Position numbers and translations under genes: made by a program. A DNA stretch of 64,000 bases from JAFECT01 sp036501825 (lineage in GTDB: Bacteria > Pseudomonadota > Alphaproteobacteria > Caulobacterales > Caulobacteraceae), in assembly GCA_036501825.1 (NCBI GenBank), contig DASXZP010000019.1:1-64000 (forward strand). The letters are read 5' to 3'. This document shows, in pieces, positions 35,348 to 44,846 of this stretch. The notes below the pieces were generated by a model. The model ran no database searches. It was not told the DNA's origin and saw only the letters and a list, made by a program, of their open reading frames with translations. Position 1 is the first letter of the stretch, and each line of letters starts with the position of its first letter.

Positions 35348-35372
35348 TCCCGGCGGCGATAGCCGCCGAAGC

Positions 35373-35555
35373 AAGAAAACCGCAGAGATCGCGGAGGAAG
35401 ATAAAGCCGCGAAGATCGCGGAGCGGTCGCGTTCGTGGCCGCCCGCAGGGCTTTCTAAGCTAAGGCTTTTGAGAGGGTCGCTTCGCGACAAGCGCTGCCC
35501 TCTCTGCGCTCTCCGCGGCTTTCTCTTTCTCTGCGATCTCTGCGGTAATTTCTTT
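35373..35555. repeat. Palindromic intergenic repeat, family 2 copy E2
   Basis: Same arms as E1 (AAAACCGCAGAGATCGCGGA at the left; GCGATCTCTGCGGTAA at the right) and the same core TGGCCGCCCGCAGGGCTTTC. It fills most of the 312-bp gap between the histidine kinase and cyoA. Confidence 0.82.
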
Positions 35556-35659
35556 ACTGGCGCCTCGCGCACGGATGCTGGATTAGCGCCGCGACAGGCG
35601 TATAAGGCGCCCATCCGAGTCGGCGTTTCGTCGGCTGTCAGCTGCGGGGGCGTCGATCC

Positions 35660-36586
35660 ATGCCTCGAGGCGCGATGCGTCGGACGCCGTTCAAGGCGGC
35701 GTGTTCCGTGGCGGTGGTGTTGTCTGCGCTCTTGCTGAGCGGATGCGGCAACGGCGTGCTCAATCCTGCCGGACCGGTCGGACGCGATGACGCGCAGATT
35801 CTGATCGACTCGACGCTGATCATGCTGGCGATCGTCGTGCCGACGATCCTGTTGGCGTTCTGGATGGCGTGGCGTTACCGGGCCTCGAACACCAAGGCCG
35901 AGTATCTGCCGAACTGGGACTATTCCGGCCGCATCGAAGCGGTGGTGTGGGCGATCCCGATCCTGACCATCATGCTGATCGGCGGCGTGATCTGGATTGG
36001 CTCCTACCGGCTCGATCCGTTCAGGCCGCTGCCGTCGAAGACGCCGGCGCTGGAAGTCCAGGTGGTGTCGCTGGATTGGAAGTGGCTGTTCATCTATCCG
36101 CAGCAGGGCGTGGCCACGGTCAATCAGCTGGTCGTGCCGGCGGGGTCGCCGGTGCACTTCTCGATCACCTCGGCCAGCGTGTTCAACACCTTCTTCGTCC
36201 CGCGCCTGGGGTCGATGATCTACGCCATGCCCGGGATGGTGTCGCAGCTCTATCTGCAGGCCGATCGGCCACAGGTTTTGATGGGCGAGTCGGCGCAGTT
36301 CAGCGGCGACGGTTTCTCCGACATGCAGTTCCAGGTGAAGAGCGTGACCCCCGCCGATTTCGCCGCCTGGACGCAAAGCACGAAAGCCCAGGGACCGATG
36401 CTGGACGAAACCGCCTATCGCGGCCTGATGCAACAGAGCGCCCATGTGACGCCCTTCAGCTACCGCGGCGTCGATCCGCAGTTGTTCCAGGCCATCACGA
36501 CGCAGAAGATCGAACCGGGCCCGGGCCCCGCGCCGCAGGCCGCGGCGCACACCGGGCGCGAAGCCCCCGCCGGAGGGCGTTTCTGA
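35660..36586 (+). CDS. cyoA: Cytochrome bo3 ubiquinol oxidase subunit II
   Basis: 308 residues. A lipoprotein signal with LLLSGC (Cys29) is followed by two membrane helices and a cupredoxin-like periplasmic domain (LEVQVVSLDWKWLFIYPQQ, TFFVPRLGSMIYAMPGM). The CuA ligands (CxxxCxxxH) are absent, so it is a quinol oxidase. ATG 35660 or 35675 are both possible. Its TGA overlaps the cyoB ATG. Confidence 0.95.
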   Translation: MPRGAMRRTPFKAACSVAVVLSALLLSGCGNGVLNPAGPVGRDDAQILIDSTLIMLAIVVPTILLAFWMAWRYRASNTKAEYLPNWDYSGRIEAVVWAIPILTIMLIGGVIWIGSYRLDPFRPLPSKTPALEVQVVSLDWKWLFIYPQQGVATVNQLVVPAGSPVHFSITSASVFNTFFVPRLGSMIYAMPGMVSQLYLQADRPQVLMGESAQFSGDGFSDMQFQVKSVTPADFAAWTQSTKAQGPMLDETAYRGLMQQSAHVTPFSYRGVDPQLFQAITTQKIEPGPGPAPQAAAHTGREAPAGGRF

Positions 36587-38598
36587 TGTTCGGCAAGCTC
36601 GACTGGTCGGCCATTCCCTTTGACCAGCCTATCCCCCTGATCACGTCGCTGCTGATCGTCGTGGTCATGCTGGGCGTGCTGATCCTGATCACGCTGAAGG
36701 GCTGGTGGCCCTATCTGTGGGGCGAGTGGATCACCAGCGTCGATCACAAGCGCATCGGGGTTATGTACTGCCTGCTCGGCATCGTGATGCTGATCCGCGG
36801 TTTCGCCGACGCGATCATGATGCGCACCCAGCAGGCGGTGGCGATCAACGGGCCGGGCTATCTGCCGCCGGACCACTACGACCAGATCTTCACCGCCCAC
36901 GGCACGATCATGATCCTGTTCGGCGCCATGCCGCTGGTCATAGGGATCATGAACTTCCTGGTGCCGCTGCAGCTCGGCGTGCGCGACGTGGCGTTTCCAA
37001 CCTTCAATTCCGTGGGCTTCTGGCTGACCGCCAGCGGCGCCCTGCTGGTCAATGTGTCGCTGTTCATCGGTGAGTTCGCGCGCACCGGCTGGCTGCCCTA
37101 TCCGCCGCTGAGCGAGGCGACCTATACGCCCGGGGTCGGCGTCGACTACTATTTGTGGGCGGTGCAGATATCCGGGGTCGGGACGCTGATCACCGGGATA
37201 AACATCGTCACCACCATCCTGAAGATGCGCTGTCCGGGCATGAGCTATCTGCGCATGCCGATCTTCTGCTGGACCGCGCTGGCGTCGTGTCTGCTGATCG
37301 TGGCGGTGTTTCCGATCCTGACCGCGACCCTGGCCATGCTGACCCTCGACCGGTATCTGGGCTGGCACTATTTCACCAACACCTTGGGCGGCAACCCGAT
37401 GATGTTCGTGAACCTGATCTGGGCCTGGGGGCATCCGGAGGTTTACATTCTGGTGCTGCCGGCCTTCGGCATCTTCTCCGAGATCTTCCCGACCTTTTCC
37501 GGTAAGCCGCTGTTCGGTTACCGGTCTATGGTGGCGGCGACCCTGTTCATCTGCATCATCTCGATGATGGTGTGGCTGCATCACTTCTTCACCATGGGCG
37601 CGGGCGCGGCGGTCAACACCTTCTTCGGCATTTCCTCGAGCATCATCGCCGTGGGCACCGGGGTGAAGGTCTACAACTGGATCTTCACCATGTACGGCGG
37701 GCGCGTGCGGTTCGACACGCCGATGCTGTGGTCCATGGGCTTCATCTTCACCTTCTGCATCGGCGGCCTGACCGGCGTGCTGCTGGCTATACCGCCGGCG
37801 GACTTTCTTACCCACAACTCGATGTTCCTGGTGGCGCACTTCCACAATGTGATCGTGGGCGGGGTGGTGTTCGGGGTCTTCGCCGGTATCGAATTCTGGT
37901 TTCCCAAGGCGTTCGGCTTTCGCCTGCACCCGCGCTGGGGCAAGGCCGCCTTCTGGCTCGCCTTCGTGGGCTTTTGGGTGACTTTCACGCCGCTCTACAT
38001 CCTGGGTCTCGAGGGCATGACCCGGCGCTTACAGCACATCAACATCGTGGCCTGGACGCCGTGGCTCTATGTGTCGGTGGCCGGCGTGGGCATTCTGATC
38101 CTCGGCGTCATCGCCCAGGTGATCCAGCTGGTGGTCAGCATCCGCGATCGCGACAAGCTGCGCGACGTGACCGGCGATCCGTGGGACGGCCGCTCACTGG
38201 AATGGGCCACGCCGTCGCCGCCGCCGTTCTTCAACTTTGCGGTCATGCCCAACGTCGAGGGCGAAGAAGCCTACTGGGGCATCAAGCTGCGCGCGGTGGA
38301 GACGCAACAACTGTCCCCGCAGCCGGACTATCAGCCGATCGAGATGCCGGTGAACTCGCCGGTCGGCATCTACACCGCCTTCTTCGCCTTCGTGTTCGGC
38401 TTTGCGATGATCTGGCACATCTGGTGGCTGGCGATCTTAGCGTTCGTCGCCGCCTATGCCGGGTTCGTGGTGTTCGCCTGGCGCGACGTGCACGAGTTCC
38501 ACGTGCCGGCGGAAGAGGTGGCCAGGGTCGACCAGGCGCGGCGCGAAGCGCGCACCGCCTTGCTCGCGCGCATGGCTGAACAGGGCGCGCTGCCATGA
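36586..38598 (+). CDS. cyoB: Cytochrome bo3 ubiquinol oxidase subunit I
   Basis: 670 residues, at least 14 membrane helices. It holds the haem b, haem o and CuB sites: TAHGTIMI (haem ligand), WGHPEVY (CuB His and cross-linked Tyr), WLHHFF (CuB), HFHNVIVGG (haem ligands). It reduces O2 to water and pumps protons. It overlaps cyoC by ATGA. Confidence 0.97.
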   Translation: MFGKLDWSAIPFDQPIPLITSLLIVVVMLGVLILITLKGWWPYLWGEWITSVDHKRIGVMYCLLGIVMLIRGFADAIMMRTQQAVAINGPGYLPPDHYDQIFTAHGTIMILFGAMPLVIGIMNFLVPLQLGVRDVAFPTFNSVGFWLTASGALLVNVSLFIGEFARTGWLPYPPLSEATYTPGVGVDYYLWAVQISGVGTLITGINIVTTILKMRCPGMSYLRMPIFCWTALASCLLIVAVFPILTATLAMLTLDRYLGWHYFTNTLGGNPMMFVNLIWAWGHPEVYILVLPAFGIFSEIFPTFSGKPLFGYRSMVAATLFICIISMMVWLHHFFTMGAGAAVNTFFGISSSIIAVGTGVKVYNWIFTMYGGRVRFDTPMLWSMGFIFTFCIGGLTGVLLAIPPADFLTHNSMFLVAHFHNVIVGGVVFGVFAGIEFWFPKAFGFRLHPRWGKAAFWLAFVGFWVTFTPLYILGLEGMTRRLQHINIVAWTPWLYVSVAGVGILILGVIAQVIQLVVSIRDRDKLRDVTGDPWDGRSLEWATPSPPPFFNFAVMPNVEGEEAYWGIKLRAVETQQLSPQPDYQPIEMPVNSPVGIYTAFFAFVFGFAMIWHIWWLAILAFVAAYAGFVVFAWRDVHEFHVPAEEVARVDQARREARTALLARMAEQGALP

Positions 38599-39287
38599 GC
38601 GACACGCCCCTACCCGCCAGCGTCGAGACCATCCGCCGCGTCCGTGCGGATCCGCGCCTGGGCCGCCGCGGCCACGGTTCGGAGGGGCCGGCCAAGGGCG
38701 CGGGCCACGGCGACACCGGACCCGCCAGCAAGCGGATCATCGTCGGCTACGGCTTCTGGATCTTCCTGCTCAGCGACATCGTGATGTTCTCGTGCTTCTT
38801 CGCCGCCTTCGCGGTGCAGAGCCACGCGACCGCGGGCGGTCCGACCATGGCGCAGATCGTCGAGACGCCGCGCGTGGCGCTGGAAACCGCGGCGCTGCTG
38901 TTGTCGAGTTACACCTGCGGCCTGTCGTTCGCGGCCACCAACGCCAGGAGCAAGCTGTGGACCCAGGTGTTCCTGCTGGCCACCGGTCTGCTGGGCCTGG
39001 CTTTCGTCGGCATGGAGCTGCAGGAGTTCATCGGCCTCGCGGCGCGCGGTTTCACCCCGCAGCGCAGCGGCATGCTCACCGCCTTCTTCGGTCTGGTGGG
39101 CCTGCACGGCGTGCACGTGTCGCTGGCGGGCCTGTGGCTGCTCACCATGATGGCGCAGGTGCAGCTGAAGGGTTTCCGGCCCGAGATCATTCACCGGCTG
39201 ATCTGCTTCAACCTGTTCTGGCACGCGCTGGATATCGTCTGGATCGGCATCTTCACCATCGTCTATCTGATGGGAGGTCTCACATGA
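38595..39287 (+). CDS. cyoC: Cytochrome bo3 ubiquinol oxidase subunit III
   Basis: 230 residues with five membrane helices (YGFWIFLLSDIVMFSCFFAAF first). The N-terminal 48 residues are longer and more hydrophilic than usual (basic and Gly/His-rich). LHGVHVSLAGLWLL and the C-terminal FHALDIVWIGIFTI-type block (WHALDIVWIGIFTIVYL) fit the family. Overlaps cyoD by ATGA. Confidence 0.96.
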   Translation: MSDTPLPASVETIRRVRADPRLGRRGHGSEGPAKGAGHGDTGPASKRIIVGYGFWIFLLSDIVMFSCFFAAFAVQSHATAGGPTMAQIVETPRVALETAALLLSSYTCGLSFAATNARSKLWTQVFLLATGLLGLAFVGMELQEFIGLAARGFTPQRSGMLTAFFGLVGLHGVHVSLAGLWLLTMMAQVQLKGFRPEIIHRLICFNLFWHALDIVWIGIFTIVYLMGGLT

Positions 39288-39703
39288 GCCATTCCGACAC
39301 CGATCCGAACCTGCATTCGGAAGATCGGGACCATCGCGAGGATCACGCGCCGGGCGACGAGCCCGAGGAAAGCGCCGGCCACTGGATTCTGAACGCCAAC
39401 CTGGGCCTGGGCCTGTCGATCCTGTTGACGGTCACCGCATTCGTGCTCGCGGCGACGCACCTGGTCTACGCCCCGTCGATCCCGGTGGCGTTGCTGGTGC
39501 TCGCCATCGCCCAGATGGGCGTGCACCTGGTGTTTTTCCTGCACGTCACCACCGGCCCCGACAACACCAACAACGTCCTGGCGCTGGCCTTCGGCATCCT
39601 TGTGGTCTTCCTGCTCGTCGTCGGCTCCATCTGGATCATGGCCCACCTCAGCCACAACATGATGCCGATGCCGCCCGATCAAATGCAGTCGATGCAGCAA
39701 TAA
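39284..39703 (+). CDS. cyoD: Cytochrome bo3 ubiquinol oxidase subunit IV
   Basis: 139 residues with three hydrophobic segments after an acidic, His-rich N-terminus of about 33 residues. AQMGVHLVFFLHV is the conserved subunit IV block. The C-terminus is Met- and Gln-rich (MMPMPPDQMQSMQQ). No cyoE (haem O synthase) follows; a repeat does. Confidence 0.95.
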   Translation: MSHSDTDPNLHSEDRDHREDHAPGDEPEESAGHWILNANLGLGLSILLTVTAFVLAATHLVYAPSIPVALLVLAIAQMGVHLVFFLHVTTGPDNTNNVLALAFGILVVFLLVVGSIWIMAHLSHNMMPMPPDQMQSMQQ

Positions 39704-39706
39704 GAA

Positions 39707-39899
39707 CTGGCCACGAAAAACACGAAAGCACGAACGGGTCCGTGCGTGCCGCGAAGCGGCAAAAAGAAAGAATGAACCACGGAAAACACGGAAAGCACGG
39801 AAAGGCGTGAGCGAGTCCGTGTTTTCCGTGGTCAATAAAAGCTTGGCCCGCTACGCGAGGAAAAGCGCGTTCGTGCTTTTCGTGTTTTTCGTCGCCAAT
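39707..39899. repeat. Nested palindromic intergenic repeat, family 3-like copy F3
   Basis: The outer arms are GGCCACGAAAAACACGAAAG... and ...CTTTTCGTGTTTTTCGTCGCC. Inside them lies a second pair, ACCACGGAAAACACGGAAAG and TCCGTGTTTTCCGTGGT. The CACGAA/CACGGAA arm wording resembles copies F1 and F2, but the interior differs. It fills the gap between cyoD and fba. Confidence 0.7.
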
Positions 39900-39909
39900 C
39901 TTCTCTTGC

Positions 39910-40932
39910 TTACGCCGCGACCATTTCCAGCGACTTCTGCCACTGCCCCAGCGAGGCAAGGCCGTTCATGTGGGCGCGGTGGGCGAAGGCGTGTTGGGCG
40001 GCGCTGACGTTTTCCTTGCGGCCGGCCCAGGCCTTTTGCGGCGCGGCCTGCAGGGCGCGGCCGTATGAGAAGGTCATCTTCCACGGGAAGCCGCCGATGC
40101 GGTTCATGGCGTCGAGGTGCGCGGTGGCTTCTTCGTCGGACTGGCCGCCCGACAGATAGGCGATGCCCGGCACCGCCGACGGCACCGTGGCTTTCAGCGC
40201 CGCGATGGTGCGCTCGGCCACTTCCTCGACCGAGGCCTTGTGGCCGCAGCCCTTGCCGCAGACCACCATGTTCGGTTTCAGCACGATGCCTTCCAGCGCC
40301 ACGCGCTGTTCGAACAGTTCCTCGAACACGCTGTGCAGCACCAGGCGGGTGACCTGGTCGCAGCGTTCGATGTGGTGCGAGCCGTCCATCAGAACTTCCG
40401 GCTCGACGATCGGCACGATGTCGTTAGCCTGGCACAGCGACGCATAGCGGGCGAGCGCGTGCGCATTGGCCTTGATCGAGCCCCAGGTCGGGATGCCTTC
40501 GCCTATGTCGATCACCGCGCGCCACTTGGCGAAGCGCGCGCCCCGTTCGTGGTACTTGGCTAACCGTGCGCCGAGACCATCGAGGCCCTCGGTGATGTAT
40601 TCGCCCGGGAAGCCCGGCATGGCGTGGGCGCCCTTGTCGACCTTGATGCCGGGGATGGCGTCGACGCGGCGGATCAGCTCGACCAGCGGGGTGCCGTCGG
40701 CGGCGTCCTGCCAGATGGTCTCATCGTAGAGGATCACGCCCGAGACGTGCTTCATGGCCTCGGCGGCGCGGAACATCAGCTCGCGATAGTCGCGGCGATT
40801 GTCCTCGGTGTTCTCGACCCCGATCGCGTCGAAGCGCTTCTTGATGGTGCCGGTCGATTCGTCGGCGGCCAGGATTCCCCGGCCCGGCGCCACCATGGCT
40901 TCCGCCACGGCGTTAAGCCCCTGCAGATTCAT
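39910..40932 (-). CDS. Fructose-bisphosphate aldolase, class I
   Basis: 340 residues. It cleaves or forms fructose 1,6-bisphosphate with a Schiff base. The Lys is in GIVLKPNMV, with ILAADESTGTI near the N-terminus and GIAYLSGGQSDEEA late. The class I type is animal- and plant-like and does not need metal. It follows pgk and gap on the same strand after a 258-bp gap with repeat G, so it may be in the same regulon. Confidence 0.95.
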   Translation of the reverse strand: MNLQGLNAVAEAMVAPGRGILAADESTGTIKKRFDAIGVENTEDNRRDYRELMFRAAEAMKHVSGVILYDETIWQDAADGTPLVELIRRVDAIPGIKVDKGAHAMPGFPGEYITEGLDGLGARLAKYHERGARFAKWRAVIDIGEGIPTWGSIKANAHALARYASLCQANDIVPIVEPEVLMDGSHHIERCDQVTRLVLHSVFEELFEQRVALEGIVLKPNMVVCGKGCGHKASVEEVAERTIAALKATVPSAVPGIAYLSGGQSDEEATAHLDAMNRIGGFPWKMTFSYGRALQAAPQKAWAGRKENVSAAQHAFAHRAHMNGLASLGQWQKSLEMVAA

Positions 40933-41007
40933 TGTCGTCCCTGTGCTCAGCGATAGTTTTTTGTATTTGGCGGCAGTTTAGCGAGACGCGTCAGTGCCCG
41001 CCAGACC

Positions 41008-41182
41008 GATCCTCCCCCGCGCGCAGCGCGTAGGGGAGGTGGCGGCCGTAGGCCGACGGAGGGGCCAGCGCCGACGGCGAGGGACTAGCGAGGGTAGGGG
41101 CGCAAACCTTCCGGCGTCGCGCCGGCCCCTCCACCGCCTCCGGCGGTCCCCCTCCCCTGCGGCCTTCGGCCGGGGGAGGATC
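41008..41182. repeat. Large imperfect inverted repeat G
   Basis: GATCCTCCCCCGCGCGCAGC at the left is complementary to the right end GGCCGGGGGAGGATC. Inner parts (GTAGGGGAGGTGGCGGCCGTAGGCC and its partner GCCTCCGGCGGTCCCCCTCCCCTGC) also pair. It lies between fba and pgk. Single copy in this window. Confidence 0.7.
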
Positions 41183-41190
41183 TTTTTGCT

Positions 41191-42381
41191 TCAGGCGTTA
41201 AGCGCTTCCACGCCCGGCAAAGCCTTGCCCTCCATCCATTCCAGGAAGGCGCCCCCGGCGGTGGAGACGAAGGTGAAGTCGCCCGCGACCCCCGCGTGGT
41301 TCAGGGCCGCGACCGTGTCGCCGCCGCCGGCGACGGCGATCAGGCGGCCGGCCTTGGCCAGCCCGGCCGCGTGGCGGGCCGCCTCGACCGTGGCCTTATC
41401 GAAGGGCGGGACCTCGAACACGCCGAGCGGGCCGTTCCAGATCAGGGTGGCCGAGCGGTCCATGGCGGCCAGCAGGCACTCCACCGACTGGGGGCCGGCG
41501 TCGAGGATGCGGTCGTCGGCTTTCACGGCGTCCAACGGACGGACGTGGGATTGCGCGCCGGGCTTCACTTCGGTCGCGACAACCACGTCGACCGGCAGCA
41601 GCAGTTCGCAGCCCTTGCTCTTGGCTTCCGCCATGATGGCGCGCGCGGTGTCGGCGAGATCCTTTTCGCAGAGCGAGGCGCCGACGTCGTGGCCCTGGGC
41701 GAACAGGAAGGTGTTGGCCATGCCGCCGCCGATCGCCAGCGCATCGAGCTTGCCGACGAGGTTCTGCAACAGATCGAGTTTGGTCGATACCTTCGAGCCG
41801 CCAACGATGCCGAGCACCGGCCGTTTCGGGTTGCCCAGCGCCGCGTCGAGCGCGTCGAGTTCACGCCGCATGCTTTCACCGGCGTAGGCGGGCAGCAGGC
41901 GCGCCACGCCTTCGGTCGACGCATGCGCGCGGTGGGCGGCGGAGAAGGCGTCGTTCACATAGAGATCGCCGAGGTCGGCCAGCTGTCGCGCGAAGGCCGG
42001 ATCGTTCTTCTCTTCGCCCTTGTGGAAGCGCAAATTTTCCAGCAGCACCACGCCGCCCGCAGGCGTGTCGGCGATCACCTGTTTCGCCGCGTCACCCACG
42101 CAGTCGTCGGCGAAGCGCACCGGCGCCCCGAGCAATTTCTCCAGCGGTTCGACCACAGGCTTCAACGACATCGACGGCACGCGCTCACCCTTGGGCCGGT
42201 CGAAGTGGGCCAGCAGCACCACCTTGGCGCCCTGGTCACGCAGCTTGGCGATGGTCGGCAGCGCCGCGCGCAGACGCGTGTCATCGCTGACCCGCCCGTC
42301 CTGCATCGGCACGTTGAAATCTACGCGGACGAGAGCGGTCTTACCGGCGGCGTTGGCGTCGTCGAGGGTGCGGAAGCTCAT
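41191..42381 (-). CDS. pgk: Phosphoglycerate kinase
   Basis: 396 residues. It transfers phosphate between 1,3-bisphosphoglycerate and ADP. RVDFNVPMQDGRVSDDTRLRA, LAHFDRPKG (with Phe where many species have Ser), LLENLRFHKGEEKND and the ATP-site GGGDTVAAL are intact. It follows gap by 4 bases, so the two are co-transcribed. Confidence 0.97.
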   Translation of the reverse strand: MSFRTLDDANAAGKTALVRVDFNVPMQDGRVSDDTRLRAALPTIAKLRDQGAKVVLLAHFDRPKGERVPSMSLKPVVEPLEKLLGAPVRFADDCVGDAAKQVIADTPAGGVVLLENLRFHKGEEKNDPAFARQLADLGDLYVNDAFSAAHRAHASTEGVARLLPAYAGESMRRELDALDAALGNPKRPVLGIVGGSKVSTKLDLLQNLVGKLDALAIGGGMANTFLFAQGHDVGASLCEKDLADTARAIMAEAKSKGCELLLPVDVVVATEVKPGAQSHVRPLDAVKADDRILDAGPQSVECLLAAMDRSATLIWNGPLGVFEVPPFDKATVEAARHAAGLAKAGRLIAVAGGGDTVAALNHAGVAGDFTFVSTAGGAFLEWMEGKALPGVEALNA

Positions 42382-42385
42382 CGGC

Positions 42386-43396
<1,011 letters not shown>

Positions 43397-43558
43397 GGAG
43401 GAGGGTCCTTTTGGTCAAGGCGGGGAGGCGGCGGGAGAGGCCGCGAAAGGTGGCGCGCGTTTCGCCCTAGGGGGCGCGATAGTCAACCCCTGGCGGGGGT
43501 CACGATGGGTTTCGGATTGCGCGGGGCCAGGGCTTATCCAATGCCCATCCAATATCTG

Positions 43559-43689
43559 CCGTCACCCCGGCCTTGTGCCGGGGCCCAGGCGTCCGCTGGC
43601 TGTTAGGTCTGTGTGAGCGCTTGCGCGAACCATCTGCCCGAAGCGCCGGGACACCAACCCTGGGCCCCGGGACAAGCCCGGGGTGACGG
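43559..43689. repeat. Palindromic intergenic repeat, family 1 copy C
   Basis: The inverted ends are CCGTCACCCCGGCCTTGTGC and ...GGGACAAGCCCGGGGTGACGG. The interior has GTGAGCGCTTGCGCGAACC, which is close to the reverse complement of GGTTCGCGCGGAGCGCTCAC of copy B. So this copy is in the opposite orientation. It lies between gap and the SET gene (320-bp gap). Confidence 0.8.
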
Positions 43690-43716
43690 AGAATGGGGAG
43701 CGGGCCGGGGGAGGTC

Positions 43717-44112
43717 CTAGTGCCGGCCGCAGCGGCAGCCGTAGGGCTTGATGTACTCGTTGAAGTACTCTTTGCCGTAGTTGTAGGTGATCTCGTCGCC
43801 GGCCTTGATGTTGCGGATGGCGGTGATGAACACGCGGTTCTTGAAGATGTCGCTCTCAGCGTTCGGCCGGCAGCCGTGGTTGATGTAACGCGCCTTGTTG
43901 TCGCGCGCCGAGCCGTCGATGGTCTTGCCGCGGTTGACCGCGAACAGGTAGCGCGAGTTGATGTCGTCCGCCTCTTTGTTCGAGAGCAGCGGGCCGGTGT
44001 ATTCGATGATGCAGGTCCCCTTCTTGATGTCCTCGCCGGCGAACAGGCCGAGCCCGGCGCTCGCGCGCTTCACCTTCAGCTTGAGGCCTTCTTGGGGGAC
44101 GAATTTGGGCAT
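43717..44112 (-). CDS. SET-domain protein (putative protein lysine methyltransferase)
   Basis: 131 residues, almost only a SET domain. AGLGLFAGEDIKKGTCIIEYTG is the SET-I start, RYINHGCRPNAE the SAM site (RFINHSCxPN consensus, with Gly for Ser) and GDEITYNYGKEYF the catalytic Tyr block. Three Cys (CxCGRH-type at the very end) look like a mini post-SET zinc site. ATG 44112 is preferred over GTG 44121. SET proteins are mostly eukaryotic; the target is unknown. The neighbours (gap, GNAT) give no hint. Confidence 0.9.
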   Translation of the reverse strand: MPKFVPQEGLKLKVKRASAGLGLFAGEDIKKGTCIIEYTGPLLSNKEADDINSRYLFAVNRGKTIDGSARDNKARYINHGCRPNAESDIFKNRVFITAIRNIKAGDEITYNYGKEYFNEYIKPYGCRCGRH

Positions 44113-44195
44113 GGACGACACCGGTTCGGGGGAGGAAGCCGCGCCCTATGCCATTGCTCGCGGCGCCTGTGAAGCGCTTCAGCGTCGCAATCGGT

Positions 44196-44669
44196 TCAAA
44201 GCGCCAGTTCCAGATAGACCAGGCCCGGCGTCGGATTGGCGTTGTAGGGCGCGATCGGGGTGAAGCCGAGGTCGGCGTAGAGCGCCCGCGCCGCCGTCAT
44301 GGCCTCGAAGGTGTCGAGCCGCATGGCCCTGAACCCGAGCCTTCGCGCCTCCCCGATCAGCGCCTGGGCCAGCCGCCGCCCGAAGCCGCGGCCCTGGGTC
44401 TGTGGCCGCACATAGAGCCGCTTCATCTCGCAGGCGCCGTCTCCCAGGTCGTGCAAGGCGATGCAGCCGACCGCTTCGCCGTCTTCCGTGCGGGCCACGA
44501 ACAGGGCGCCGTGCGGCGGGGCATATTCACCCGGCAGTCCCGCCAGTTCCGCGTCGACGTTCTGGAAACAGCGGTCGCGCACGTCCAGCGTCTCGGCGTA
44601 CTCGGCGATCAGGGCGCGCACGGCGTCGAGGTCGTGGTCGGGATCGAAGGCGGTGACGGCGTCGCTCAT
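44196..44669 (-). CDS. GNAT-family N-acetyltransferase
   Basis: 157 residues. The acetyl-CoA site is RLYVRPQTQGRGFGRRLAQALI (R-x-x-G-x-G/A loop) and MRLDTFEAMTAARALYADLGF follows. Substrate unknown. It lies alone between the SET gene and purT. A repeat is upstream. Confidence 0.9.
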   Translation of the reverse strand: MSDAVTAFDPDHDLDAVRALIAEYAETLDVRDRCFQNVDAELAGLPGEYAPPHGALFVARTEDGEAVGCIALHDLGDGACEMKRLYVRPQTQGRGFGRRLAQALIGEARRLGFRAMRLDTFEAMTAARALYADLGFTPIAPYNANPTPGLVYLELAL

Positions 44670-44702
44670 GGGCCGACGTCTAGCACGGGTCGGGCGGATT
44701 TA

Positions 44703-44840
44703 GGATTGTCCACGAACCACACGAACCACACGAACAAGGAAAGAACGGTTGCGGCGCTTTGCGCCGCTTTCGAGGAACAAATGCCGCTGCGCCAAGAGGT
44801 TGGCGTTCGTGTGGTTCGTGTGGTTCGTGGACAAATATTC
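44703..44840. repeat. Palindromic intergenic repeat, family 3 copy F2
   Basis: The left arm GATTGTCCACGAACCACACG and the right arm GTGGTTCGTGTGGTTCGTGG plus ACAAAT are inverted copies. The interior hairpin GCGGCGCTTTGCGCCGC corresponds to that of F1. It lies between the GNAT gene and purT. Confidence 0.8.
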
Positions 44841-44846
44841 TTCGCT

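Noticed and set aside
33605..36550. Very long open frame (981 codons) on the minus strand opposite the histidine kinase and cyoA
   Set aside because: Its composition is Arg/His/Asp-rich and it crosses the repeat E2; the plus-strand frames have clear kinase and oxidase motifs.
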